Origin: Streptomyces kaniharaensis
GTDB taxonomy: Bacteria > Actinomycetota > Actinomycetes > Streptomycetales > Streptomycetaceae
DNA: 64,000 nucleotides
NCBI RefSeq assembly: GCF_009569385.1
Contig: NZ_WBOF01000001.1
Coordinates: forward strand, 620,001 to 684,000
Reading direction: 5' to 3'
The translations under genes and the position numbers were made by a program. This document shows positions 46,227 to 54,584 of the stretch, in pieces. The first letter of the stretch is position 1. Each line of letters starts with the position of its first letter. The notes beneath the pieces were generated by a model, which searched no databases, was not told the DNA's origin, and worked only from the letters and a program-made list of their open reading frames with translations.

Positions 46227-47762
46227 TCACTCCTCGTCGTGCAGCTCCCGCAGCGGGAAGGTGAGCACGAAGCCCACCGCCAGGATCAGGCCGCCGACCA
46301 GGAACATCGTGCTGAAGCCCGAGGCGAAGGCGTCGACCGCCGAGGCGGTCAGCCGGCCGGTGGAGTCCGGGTCGGAGAGCGCCTGCCGGACGGCCTCGTC
46401 GCCGTCCGCCGCGCCGTCGATCCGGCCGGCGGCGACGCCGAACAGCACCGACATGAACACCGCGGCACCGGTCGTGCCGCCCAGCTGCCGGAACAGGCCG
46501 GAGGCGGCGTTGGCCACGCCCAGCTCGGACTTGGGCGCCGAGCTCTGGATAGCCAGGGTGATGACGGTCTGCGAGAGCCCGATGCCGAGGCCCAGCCACG
46601 CGGCGATCAGCACGATCACCGCCAGCGGGGTGTCCGCGCCGGTGGCGGACAGCGCCAGCAGCGCGCCGGCCATCGAGCCGAGGCCGACGATCGCGGGCTT
46701 CTTGTACCGGTTCCGCTTCTTGATGATCTTCGCACAGACGGTCTGCGAGACGATCGCCCCGGTCATCACCGGGATGATCACCAGCCCGGCGACGGTGGCG
46801 CTGCGGTCCTGCACCAGCTGCAGGAAGAGCGGCAGTGTGGAGACCGTGCCGAAGATGCCCACGCCGATGGTGAAGTTGACGCCGGTGGCCAGGGTGATCC
46901 CGCCGCGCCGGAACAGCCTCAGCGGGACCATCGCCTCCAGCCCGCGGGCCCGCTCGGCCAGCACGAACAGCACCAGGCCGACCAGCGAGACCGCGAACAG
47001 GGCCAGCGAACGCGCCGACCCCCAGCCCCAGTCGAGGCCCTCCTCGGCGACGATCAGCAGCGGCACCAGGCAGACCGCCAGGGTGAGCGCACCCCGGTAG
47101 TCGATCGGGTGGTCCACCCGCTGGTGCGGCAGGTTGAGCGCCTTGCGCACACTGAGCAGGGCCACCAGGCCGAGCGGCACGTTGATCAGGAACGCCCAGC
47201 GCCAGCCGGTCACGCCGAGGATCTCGCCGGCGCCCGCGAACAGGCCGCCGACCAGCGGGCCGAGCACACTGGCCGCGACCCAGGCCATCATCAGGTACGA
47301 GAAGTAGCGGCCGCGTTCGCGCACCGGGGCGAGGTCGGCGATGACGGCCGTGGGCAGTGACATCAGCCCGGCGCCGCCGAAGCCCTGGACGACCCGGGCG
47401 ACGGCCAGCGTCTCCATCGAGTTCGCCAGCGCGCAGGCCGCCGAGCCGACGATGAACACCACGATCGCCGCGAGGTACAGCGGCTTGCGGCCGTAGATGT
47501 CGGACAGCTTGCCGTAAAACGGCATCGCGATCGTGGAGCTGACCAGGTAACCGGTGATCACCCAGGCCTGGACGGTCTGCCCGTGCAGCTGGTCGCCGAT
47601 CGTGCGCAGCGCGGTAGAGACGATGGTCTGGTCGAGCGCGGCGAGCAGCACGGCCAGCAGCAGGCCGGACAGCGCCGTGATGATCTGGCGGTGCGTGAAG
47701 CCGGCGGGGCCGCCGGCCTGGTCGGGGGCGGCCTCGTCGGTCTGCGAGGCGGCGTTTGCCAT
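46227..47762 (-). CDS. ctcR: MFS tetracycline exporter CtcR (DHA2, 14-TMS type)
   Basis: A 511-residue drug:H+ antiporter with about fourteen membrane segments. It has the family motif LDQTIVSTALRTIGDQL in the first helix and motif A-like GKLSDIYGRKP. It matches OtrB/Tcr-type exporters that remove tetracyclines from the producer. ATG 47762 is chosen over a longer frame; GGGAG lies upstream. Divergent from the MarR gene ctcS, whose operators lie in the shared 170-bp gap. Confidence 0.92.
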   Translation of the reverse strand: MANAASQTDEAAPDQAGGPAGFTHRQIITALSGLLLAVLLAALDQTIVSTALRTIGDQLHGQTVQAWVITGYLVSSTIAMPFYGKLSDIYGRKPLYLAAIVVFIVGSAACALANSMETLAVARVVQGFGGAGLMSLPTAVIADLAPVRERGRYFSYLMMAWVAASVLGPLVGGLFAGAGEILGVTGWRWAFLINVPLGLVALLSVRKALNLPHQRVDHPIDYRGALTLAVCLVPLLIVAEEGLDWGWGSARSLALFAVSLVGLVLFVLAERARGLEAMVPLRLFRRGGITLATGVNFTIGVGIFGTVSTLPLFLQLVQDRSATVAGLVIIPVMTGAIVSQTVCAKIIKKRNRYKKPAIVGLGSMAGALLALSATGADTPLAVIVLIAAWLGLGIGLSQTVITLAIQSSAPKSELGVANAASGLFRQLGGTTGAAVFMSVLFGVAAGRIDGAADGDEAVRQALSDPDSTGRLTASAVDAFASGFSTMFLVGGLILAVGFVLTFPLRELHDEE

Positions 47763-47837
47763 TCCTGTTTCTCCCAGAGGTTCCGATCGTCCGGCCGGGG
47801 TCCGGCCGGCGGCGCGCATCCGGCGCGACTCGCCGAA

Positions 47838-47855
47838 TCGACAAGATCTTGTCGA
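47838..47855. promoter_or_regulatory. CtcS operator 1: perfect 18-bp palindrome
   Basis: TCGACAAGATCTTGTCGA, a perfect palindrome with core GACAAG-AT-CTTGTC, lies in the divergent ctcR/ctcS region. The CTTGTC half-site agrees with what I recall of the reported CtcS target. Confidence 0.8.
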
Positions 47856-47884
47856 ATTGAGAGTAGTGGGTGCCGGAGCGGAAT

Positions 47885-47898
47885 GACAAGTTCTTGCC
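47885..47898. promoter_or_regulatory. CtcS operator 2: imperfect copy
   Basis: GACAAGTTCTTGCC keeps one perfect half-site and one with a single change. It lies 35 bp before the ctcS start codon, suited to autorepression. Confidence 0.65.
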
Positions 47899-47932
47899 GA
47901 AACCCCGGACAGGCAGCGGTTAGGCTGCCCGC

Positions 47933-48430
47933 ATGACCGACCTCTCCCCCGCGGCCGAGACATTGAGTGACATCACGACTGAACTCTTCGCCGTCAACGG
48001 TGCCCTGCTGCGCGCGGGCGACGCGCTGTCCGCCCGCTTCGGGCTCACCTCCGCGCGCTGGCAGGTCCTCGGCCTGCTGCACGACGGACCGCAGAGCGCC
48101 GCCCGCCTCGCGCGCGAGCGCGGCCTGCGCCGGCAGGCCGTCCAGCAGACCGTCGTCAAGCTGGTCGAGGAGGGCCTGGTCAGCACCTCTCCCAATCCAG
48201 CCGACCGGCGGGCCCCGCTGGTCGCCCTGACCGCCGAGGGGGCCGACGCCCTCGCCCGGATCGAGCCCGCCGAGCGGCACTGGATGGAGCACCTCGCCGG
48301 CGGTCTGGACCCGGACGACCTGAAGGCCACGCTGCGGCTGCTGCGTGGCCTTCGGTCGGTGCTGGCCGAGGGGCTGCCCCCGTCGGCCACCGGCGGCGCG
48401 GACGCCGCCGGGGTCACAGATCCAGCGTGA
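47933..48430 (+). CDS. ctcS: MarR-family regulator CtcS
   Basis: A 165-residue winged-helix repressor (LSARFGLTSARWQVLGLLHDGPQSAARLARERGLRRQAVQQTVVKLVEEGLV spans the HTH, about residues 37-90). I recall CtcS being reported to repress ctcR and itself and to be released by tetracyclines. Divergent from ctcR with two GACAAG-type palindromes between them. Its 3' end overlaps the convergent ctcT gene by 17 bp. Confidence 0.92.
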   Translation: MTDLSPAAETLSDITTELFAVNGALLRAGDALSARFGLTSARWQVLGLLHDGPQSAARLARERGLRRQAVQQTVVKLVEEGLVSTSPNPADRRAPLVALTAEGADALARIEPAERHWMEHLAGGLDPDDLKATLRLLRGLRSVLAEGLPPSATGGADAAGVTDPA

Positions 48431-50243
48431 CCTCGTACTCGGTGAGCCAGGAGTTGAGCCACAGCACCAGCTCCAGGCTGCCCCGGTCGTAGGGCCGGCT
48501 GACCGCGCCGGTCGCACGGCCGGCCGCGGCCCGCGCCCGGTCGAGGTCCAGCAGCGGCAGCACCGGGGCGTCGGGATCGCCCAGCACCCGCGTGAGTTCG
48601 GCCCGCAGCACACCCTCGTAGCCCGGATCCTGGGTGGCCGGGTACGGGGTCTTCACCCGCTCGACCACCGAGCGCGGCAGCAGGTCGGCCACCGCCGCGC
48701 GCAGCAGGCTCTTCTCTCGGCCGTCGAAACTCTTCATCTCCCACGGCACGTTGAAGACGTACTCGACCAGCCGATGGTCGCAGAACGGCACCCGCACCTC
48801 CAGACCGACCGCCATGCTCATCCGGTCCTTCCGGTCGAGCAGCGTCTGCACGAACCGGGTCAGGTTGAGGTAGCCGATCTCGCGCATCCGCCGGTCGGTG
48901 TCCGACTCGCCCGGCAGCACCGGGACTTCGGCGATCGCCTCGGCGTACCGGGCGGCCCGGTAGCCGACCAGGTCGAGCTTGTCCAGCAGGCCCGGCTGGA
49001 AGAGCGAGCTGCCGCCGAAGTAGCGCGCCGAACCGGAGGTGAGCCACGGGAAGGTGGCGGCGCGCAGTGCCGCCGGGTTGCGGAACCACCGGTAGCCGCC
49101 GAACAGTTCGTCCGCGGCCTCGCCGGACAGCGCCACCGTCACCTGTTCCCGCACCGCGCGGAAGAACAGGTAGAGCGAGGGCCACATGTCGCCCCAGTAC
49201 GCGGGCGGCAGGTCGGTGGCCCGCAGTACGGCGGCGCGCACCGCGGGATCGGTCAGCCCGGGGCTGTCCAGCAGCACCTCCAGGTGGTCCGCGCCCACGT
49301 GCCGGGCGAGCTCGCGCACGTACGGCGCGTCCGCCTCCCGCCGGACGGCGTCGGAGGCGAAGCCGTCGGCCGCACCCCGGAAGTCCACCGAGAACGAGCG
49401 CACCGGACCGCTGAGGGCGGCCAGCGCGGTCACCGCGGAGGAGTCCAGGCCACCGGAGAGCAGCGTGCCGAGCGGCACGTCCGAGACCAGCTGGCGGGTG
49501 ACGGTGTCGGCGAGCAGCTCGCGGACGGTGCCAATGGTCGTCGGCAGGTCGTCGGTGTGCTCCCGGGCCTCCAGCCGCCAGTACGTCTGCCGGCGCACCC
49601 CGCCGCGCCCGACCCGGACCAGCTGGCCCGGGCGGACCTCGGACAGCCCCGTGAAGACGGCCGCCTCCGGCGTCTTCACCATGTCCAGCACCTCGCACAG
49701 GCCCTCCGCGCCGACCCTGCGGGGCAGCATGCGGTCGGCCAGGACGGCCTTCGGCTCCGAGCCGAACCGCACGCCGGCCGCGGTGGGCCAGTAGTAGAGC
49801 GGCTTGACGCCCATGCGGTCGCGGACCAGCAGCAGTTCCTCGGTCTGCTCGTCCCAGACGGCGAAGGCGAACATCCCGTTCAGCCGCTCCACCAGCGCGG
49901 CGCCCCACTGGAGGTAGCCGCGCAGGACCACCTCGGTGTCGCAGGCGGTCCGGAACTGGTGCCCGTGCGTAATGAGTTCGGCGCGCAGCTCGCGGAAGTT
50001 GTAGATCTCCCCGCTGAACGTGATGGCCGCGCCGCGGCCCTGGTGGCGGGCGGTCATCGGCTGCTGCCCGTGCTCCGGGTCGATGACCGACAGCCGCCGG
50101 TGGCCGAGGCCGACCGACGGGCCGAACCAGAGCCCATCGGCGTCCGGCCCCCGGCAGGCCATGGTTTCCGTCATCGCCTGGAGCAGCTCCCGGCGGTGCT
50201 CGGGCGGGGTGTCGTAGTCGACCACCCCCACGACTCCGCACAT
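48414..50243 (-). CDS. ctcT: Amidotransferase CtcT (asparagine synthase-like, OxyD-type)
   Basis: Makes the malonamyl starter that gives tetracyclines their C2 carboxamide. The 609-residue glutamine-dependent enzyme has nucleophile Cys2 (MCGVVGVVDYD) in an N-terminal class II glutaminase domain (to about 195) and an ATP-pyrophosphatase synthase domain with the PP-loop LLSGGLDSSAV near residue 260. Last gene of ctcW-T, 2 bp after the ACP gene. Confidence 0.93.
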   Translation of the reverse strand: MCGVVGVVDYDTPPEHRRELLQAMTETMACRGPDADGLWFGPSVGLGHRRLSVIDPEHGQQPMTARHQGRGAAITFSGEIYNFRELRAELITHGHQFRTACDTEVVLRGYLQWGAALVERLNGMFAFAVWDEQTEELLLVRDRMGVKPLYYWPTAAGVRFGSEPKAVLADRMLPRRVGAEGLCEVLDMVKTPEAAVFTGLSEVRPGQLVRVGRGGVRRQTYWRLEAREHTDDLPTTIGTVRELLADTVTRQLVSDVPLGTLLSGGLDSSAVTALAALSGPVRSFSVDFRGAADGFASDAVRREADAPYVRELARHVGADHLEVLLDSPGLTDPAVRAAVLRATDLPPAYWGDMWPSLYLFFRAVREQVTVALSGEAADELFGGYRWFRNPAALRAATFPWLTSGSARYFGGSSLFQPGLLDKLDLVGYRAARYAEAIAEVPVLPGESDTDRRMREIGYLNLTRFVQTLLDRKDRMSMAVGLEVRVPFCDHRLVEYVFNVPWEMKSFDGREKSLLRAAVADLLPRSVVERVKTPYPATQDPGYEGVLRAELTRVLGDPDAPVLPLLDLDRARAAAGRATGAVSRPYDRGSLELVLWLNSWLTEYEVTLDL

Positions 50244-50245
50244 GA

Positions 50246-50500
50246 TCAGGCGGCCTTGGCGAGACCGAGGTTGACCGCCTCCAGCAGCAGGCGCGGCGTG
50301 GTGGCCTCGACCACGGTCTCGTCCGGGAGCGCGATGCCGCGGTCCCGCTCGATGGTGTTGACGGTGTTGAACAGGGCCAGCGAGTCGTAGCCCAGGTCGG
50401 TGAAGGGCACGTCCAGGATGTCGTCGAGGTCGATGCCCTCGTCGGCGCCGGCGGCCTCCTTCAGCACGGTGATGAGCTCGTCAAGGGTGAACTCTGCCAT
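50246..50500 (-). CDS. ctcU: Acyl carrier protein CtcU (OxyC-type)
   Basis: An 84-residue type II PKS ACP with phosphopantetheine Ser40 in LGYDSLAL and acidic helices. It carries the growing decaketide for the CtcW/CtcV ketosynthase pair. Third gene of ctcW-T. No phosphopantetheinyl transferase gene is in the window. Confidence 0.93.
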   Translation of the reverse strand: MAEFTLDELITVLKEAAGADEGIDLDDILDVPFTDLGYDSLALFNTVNTIERDRGIALPDETVVEATTPRLLLEAVNLGLAKAA

Positions 50501-50544
50501 GGGAATTCCTCACAATCGATGGGGTTGGGTGTCTACAGGGTTGA

Positions 50545-51750
50545 TCAACTGGTCAGCACGAGCGCGCTGTTGAAGCCGCCGTGGCCGCGGGCGAGGACCA
50601 GCGCGGTGGTCAGCCGAGCCGGCCGCGGCCGGTCCCGCACCAGGTCGAGGTCCGGGTGGGCCGGCGTGCCGATGTGGACGGACGGCGGGATCACCGCGTC
50701 GCGCATGGCCAGCAGCGCCGCGGCGACGTCCAGCGGGGCGCCGCCGGCCAGCAGTCGGCCGGTCATCGTCTTGGGGGCCGTCACCGGCACCCCGCGAGGG
50801 CCGAACACCGCGCTCAGCACCCCGGCCTCCGCACGGTCCTGCTCGGCCACCCCGCTGGCGTCGGCGAAGACCACGTCGATGTCAGACGGGCCGAGCCCGG
50901 CGTCCGCGAGCGCCGTCTCGATCGCCCGCCGCAGGCCGGGCGGACGGCCGGAGCCCGGCCGGGGATCGAAGGTGGCCGCGTAGCCGGCGATCCGCCCGTA
51001 GTGGCGGTGCTGCCCGCGCTCGGCCGCCCGCTCCGGGTTCTCCAGGACGAGCAGCGCGCCGCCCTCGCCCGGCACCCCGCCGGAGGCGTCGGCGTCGAAC
51101 GGCAGGAAGGCCCGGTGCGGATCCCGGCGCGGGCTCACCGTGCCACTGCGGGTGAGGCAGAGCCACGACCACGGGCAGAGCGAGCCGTCCACCGCGCCGG
51201 CCAGCATCAGCGCGGTGCCCTCGCGGACGTGCCGGCGCGCCTTGGCCAGCGCGTCCAGGCCGCCCGCCTGTTCGGCCACCAGCGCCGAACCGGGGCCGCG
51301 CATGCCGTGCCGGATCGAGATCTGCCCGGTGTTGACCGGGTAGAACCAGGCGAAGGACTGGTAGGCGCTGACGTAGGCCGGGCCCTTGCTCCACAGCGCC
51401 TGGAGTTCCTTCTGGCCGAACTCGAAGCCGCCCGCCGAGGCCGCCGTGACCACTCCGGCGGAGAAGTCCGGCATCGCCGACGGATCCGCCCCGGCGTCGG
51501 CGAGCGCCTCCTCCGCCGCGACCAGGGCCAGCCGGGTCATGTGGTCGGTCTGCGGCAGCAGCCGGCCCGGCAGGTGGTCCTCCGGCGTGAAGTTCACCTC
51601 CCCGGCCACGTGCGCCCGGTACCCGGCGGAGTCGAAGCGGGTGAGCGGCCCGAGCCCGGAGCGGCCGGCCAGCGTGGCCTCCCAGTACTCCGCCACACCC
51701 CAGCCGTTCGGCGCCACCACGCCGATCCCGGTCACCACCACGTCGGTCAT
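50545..51750 (-). CDS. ctcV: Ketosynthase chain-length factor CtcV (KS-beta, OxyB-type)
   Basis: A 401-residue KS-beta subunit. The active-site Cys is replaced by Q161 in ALVAEQAGG, the classical chain-length-factor signature. With CtcW it fixes the chain at the decaketide length used for tetracyclines. ATG 51750 overlaps the ctcW stop as ATGA, as usual for KS-alpha/beta pairs. Confidence 0.94.
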   Translation of the reverse strand: MTDVVVTGIGVVAPNGWGVAEYWEATLAGRSGLGPLTRFDSAGYRAHVAGEVNFTPEDHLPGRLLPQTDHMTRLALVAAEEALADAGADPSAMPDFSAGVVTAASAGGFEFGQKELQALWSKGPAYVSAYQSFAWFYPVNTGQISIRHGMRGPGSALVAEQAGGLDALAKARRHVREGTALMLAGAVDGSLCPWSWLCLTRSGTVSPRRDPHRAFLPFDADASGGVPGEGGALLVLENPERAAERGQHRHYGRIAGYAATFDPRPGSGRPPGLRRAIETALADAGLGPSDIDVVFADASGVAEQDRAEAGVLSAVFGPRGVPVTAPKTMTGRLLAGGAPLDVAAALLAMRDAVIPPSVHIGTPAHPDLDLVRDRPRPARLTTALVLARGHGGFNSALVLTS

Positions 51751-53027
51751 GCCCTGCTCCACTCCGGCTCGGCGAGCACGATCGCGCTCTGGAAACCGCC
51801 GAAGCCGCTGGCCACGCTGAGCACCGTCGGCACCCGCTGCTCCCGCGCCGTCAACGGCACGTAGTCCAGATCGCACTCGGGATCGGGCACGTGCAGATTG
51901 GCCGTCGGCGGCACCACCGAGTGCTCGATCGCCAGCGCGCTGGCAGCGAACTCCAGCGCGCACACGGCGCCGAGCGAGTGCCCGATCATCGACTTGATCG
52001 AGCTGACCGGCACCCGGTAGGCGTGGTCACCGAGGCTCTTCTTGAACGCGGCCGTCTCGTGCCGGTCGTTCTGCTTGGTCGCCGAGCCGTGCGCGTTGAC
52101 GTAGCCGATGTCCTCGGGGTTCATCCGGCTGCGGTCGAGCGCGACCCGGATCGCCTCCGCCATCTCGTTCCCGTCCACCCGCAGCCCGGTCATGCTGTAG
52201 GAGTTGCAGCGCCCGGCGTAGCCGGTGACCTCGGCGTAGATGTGCGCACCGCGCCGGCGCGCGTGCTCCCGCTCCTCCAGGACGAACATCGCCGCGCCCT
52301 CGCCGAGGGCGAAGCCGTTGCGGGTCAGGTCGAACGGGCGCGAGGCGCTTTCCGGTTCGTCGTTGCGCGGGGTGGTCGCCTTGATCGCGTCGAAGCAGGC
52401 CACCGTGATCGGGGAGATCGCGGCGTCCGAGGCGCCGGCCAGCATCACGTCGGCCGTGTCGTCGAGGATCAGGTCGCAGGCGTGCGCGATCACGTCGATC
52501 CCGGAGGTGCACCCGGTGGAGACCACGCCCACCGGGCCCTCGGCCTCCGCCAGCCAGGCCAGTTCGGTCGCCATGGAGGACGGCACGAAGTAGTCGTAGA
52601 GGTAGGGCACGCCGTGCGCGTCGTCGACCAGGCGCTTGCGGCCCTCGTCACTGACCACGGCGAACTCGCGGTCCAGGCTGATCGTCATCCCGCAGGCCGT
52701 GCCGGCCATCACCCCGGTCCGTACCGGGTCGTTGACCCCCGACACCCCCGAGTCGGCCAGCGCCTCACGGGCCGCGACCACCGCGAACTGCGCGGTGCGG
52801 TCCCACTGCCTGATCTGACGCTGCGTCAGACCACTCGCCTCCGGGTCGAAGTCGCACTCGGCGGCGACCCGGGACCGGAACGGCGCCGGGTCGAAGGTCG
52901 AGATCGTCCGGGTCGCGGTCCGGCCCGCCGTCAGGAGGTCCCAGAACGCCTTGGTGCCCACCTCACCGGGGGCCACCACGCCGATCCCGGTCACCACCAC
53001 GCGCCGCCGTCCGTTGTCAGCTGCCAC
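51747..53027 (-). CDS. ctcW: Ketosynthase alpha CtcW (OxyA-type)
   Basis: A 426-residue KS-alpha with catalytic C173 in VSTGCTSGID and the two His motifs NAHGSATKQND and SMIGHSLGA. It condenses malonyl units onto the malonamyl starter with CtcV and CtcU. GTG 53027 is the likely start, though its ribosome-binding site is weak. First gene of ctcW-T; a SARP-type box lies about 120 bp upstream. Confidence 0.95.
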   Translation of the reverse strand: MAADNGRRRVVVTGIGVVAPGEVGTKAFWDLLTAGRTATRTISTFDPAPFRSRVAAECDFDPEASGLTQRQIRQWDRTAQFAVVAAREALADSGVSGVNDPVRTGVMAGTACGMTISLDREFAVVSDEGRKRLVDDAHGVPYLYDYFVPSSMATELAWLAEAEGPVGVVSTGCTSGIDVIAHACDLILDDTADVMLAGASDAAISPITVACFDAIKATTPRNDEPESASRPFDLTRNGFALGEGAAMFVLEEREHARRRGAHIYAEVTGYAGRCNSYSMTGLRVDGNEMAEAIRVALDRSRMNPEDIGYVNAHGSATKQNDRHETAAFKKSLGDHAYRVPVSSIKSMIGHSLGAVCALEFAASALAIEHSVVPPTANLHVPDPECDLDYVPLTAREQRVPTVLSVASGFGGFQSAIVLAEPEWSRA

Positions 53028-53145
53028 CGCCGCGCCCCCTGTTCGTCTCCCTGCTCGTCTCCGACGACATGCCCGATGCCCTCCTGTCCGGTGCGTCCCG
53101 CCCTGCCCGCACGCTGGGGCGGGTCAGGGACTTGAGCCGGATCAG

Positions 53146-53177
53146 ATCGTCCTGGCAGGCGTTCGCGGCGGCTTCGA
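53146..53177 (-). promoter_or_regulatory. CtcB (SARP) box and -10 of ctcW-T
   Basis: On the minus strand TCGAAGC-N4-GCGAACG, 8 bp, then -10 GACGAT. Confidence 0.62.
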
Positions 53178-53232
53178 GCCGCCGTCCACCCCGCACGACG
53201 GGCACCGCGACCGCCCCCCGCGGGAAGGCGAC

Positions 53233-53264
53233 GCGAACCGGGGTCGAAGCGCACTGCCTAGCGT
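53233..53264 (+). promoter_or_regulatory. Predicted CtcB (SARP) box and -10 of ctcX
   Basis: GCGAACC-N4-TCGAAGC, 8 bp, then -10 TAGCGT. The ctcX ATG is only 9 bp after the -10, implying a nearly leaderless mRNA. I do not recall ctcX among reported CtcB targets. Confidence 0.6.
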
Positions 53265-53272
53265 CTGGCCGC

Positions 53273-54517
53273 ATGGACATCGACACCGACATCTGCGTGG
53301 TCGGCGGCGGGCCGGCCGGCCTGACCCTCGCCCTGCTGCTGGTCCGCTCCGGCATCCGGGTCACCGTGCTGGAGCGCAGCCGCTCGCTGGACCGGACGTA
53401 CCGCGGGGAGATCCTCCAACCCGGCGGCCAGGCGCTGCTGGACGAACTGGGCGTCCTCGCTCCCGCGCGGGAGCGCGGCGCCGTCGAGCACGACCGGTTC
53501 CTGCTGGAGGAGCACGGGCGGGTCCTGATCGACGGCGACTACCGCCGGCTGCCGGGGCCGTACAACTGCCTGCTCAGCCTGCCGCAGCGGCACCTGCTCA
53601 CCGAACTGCTGGCCGCCTGCGAACGCTACGACGGATTCCGCCAGTTGGCGGGCGCCAAGGCGACCGCGCTGGTCGAGGAGGGCGGCGCCGTCCGGGGCGT
53701 CGTCGCGGGCGGGTCCGCGGGCGCGCCCGCGCAGGTGGTGCGGGCGCGCTGCGTGGTCGCCGCGGACGGCCGGTTCTCCAAGGTCCGCGGCCTCGCCGGG
53801 ATCGGCTACCGTCGCCAGGAGCTGTTCAGCCAGGACGTCCTCTGGTTCCGGCTTTCCGCACCGCCGCGGCCGGGCACCCGGCGCCCCTGCGACGTCCGGG
53901 TCTTCCGGGCCGGCGGCAACCCGGTGCTGAGCTACCGCTCGGTGCCGGACGCGCTCCAGCTCGGCTGGACCCTCCCGCACGGCGGCTTCCGCCCGCTGGC
54001 CGACCGCGGCATCGACCACATCGTCGAGCAACTCTGCCGCGCCGCACCGGAGTACGCCGAACGGATCCGGGCCGAGATCACCGGCTTCGCCGACCTCTCC
54101 CTGCTGGACGTCTTCTCCGGCAGCGCCGAGCAGTGGGTGCGTCACGGCCTGCTGCTGATCGGCGACGCTGCCCACACCCACAGCCCGATCGGCGCCCAGG
54201 GCATCAACCTGGCCATCCGCGACGCCGTGGCGGCCCACCCCGTCCTGGTCGAGGCGGTCCGCAGCGGCGACGCGGGCGCGGCCCGGCTGAGCCGCTACGC
54301 CGAGCTGCGCCGGCCTGAGGTGGAGCGGATCACCAGGATCCAGCAGATCCAGAGCCGCATGATGCTCTCCACCGGCCGGTTCTCCTCGACGCTGCGCCCG
54401 CGGGCGGCGGCACTGATGTCCAGGACCCCGCTCTACGGCGCCCTGCTGCGCCGGATCGCCTTCGGCACCGCCCCCGTCCGGCTGCGCACCGACCTTCTCG
54501 CCGCCGTCGAGCGGTGA
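53273..54517 (+). CDS. ctcX: FAD-dependent monooxygenase CtcX (OxyE-type ancillary oxygenase)
   Basis: A 414-residue FAD hydroxylase with ICVVGGGPAGLTLALLLVRSG at the N-terminus, CVVAADGRFSKVR as DG motif and LLIGDAAHTHSPIGAQGIN. It is shorter than CtcE and CtcN and lacks their thioredoxin-like tail. By position next to the minimal PKS it matches OxyE, reported as an ancillary C4 hydroxylase in oxytetracycline formation. The letter X is inferred from cluster order. Confidence 0.83.
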   Translation: MDIDTDICVVGGGPAGLTLALLLVRSGIRVTVLERSRSLDRTYRGEILQPGGQALLDELGVLAPARERGAVEHDRFLLEEHGRVLIDGDYRRLPGPYNCLLSLPQRHLLTELLAACERYDGFRQLAGAKATALVEEGGAVRGVVAGGSAGAPAQVVRARCVVAADGRFSKVRGLAGIGYRRQELFSQDVLWFRLSAPPRPGTRRPCDVRVFRAGGNPVLSYRSVPDALQLGWTLPHGGFRPLADRGIDHIVEQLCRAAPEYAERIRAEITGFADLSLLDVFSGSAEQWVRHGLLLIGDAAHTHSPIGAQGINLAIRDAVAAHPVLVEAVRSGDAGAARLSRYAELRRPEVERITRIQQIQSRMMLSTGRFSSTLRPRAAALMSRTPLYGALLRRIAFGTAPVRLRTDLLAAVER

Positions 54518-54584
54518 CCGACACCTCCCCGTACCCGACCAGACCCCGCGCGCGTCGGCGCGCCCCGCGAAAGGAAAGAACACT

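Noticed and set aside
31624..54517. A novel halogenated polyketide (xantholipin- or lysolipin-like) cluster
   Set aside because: Amidotransferase plus halogenase first suggested this, but the TetM-like protection protein, OxyL/OxyS/OxyR/OxyT-type enzymes and exact ctc order point to chlortetracycline.
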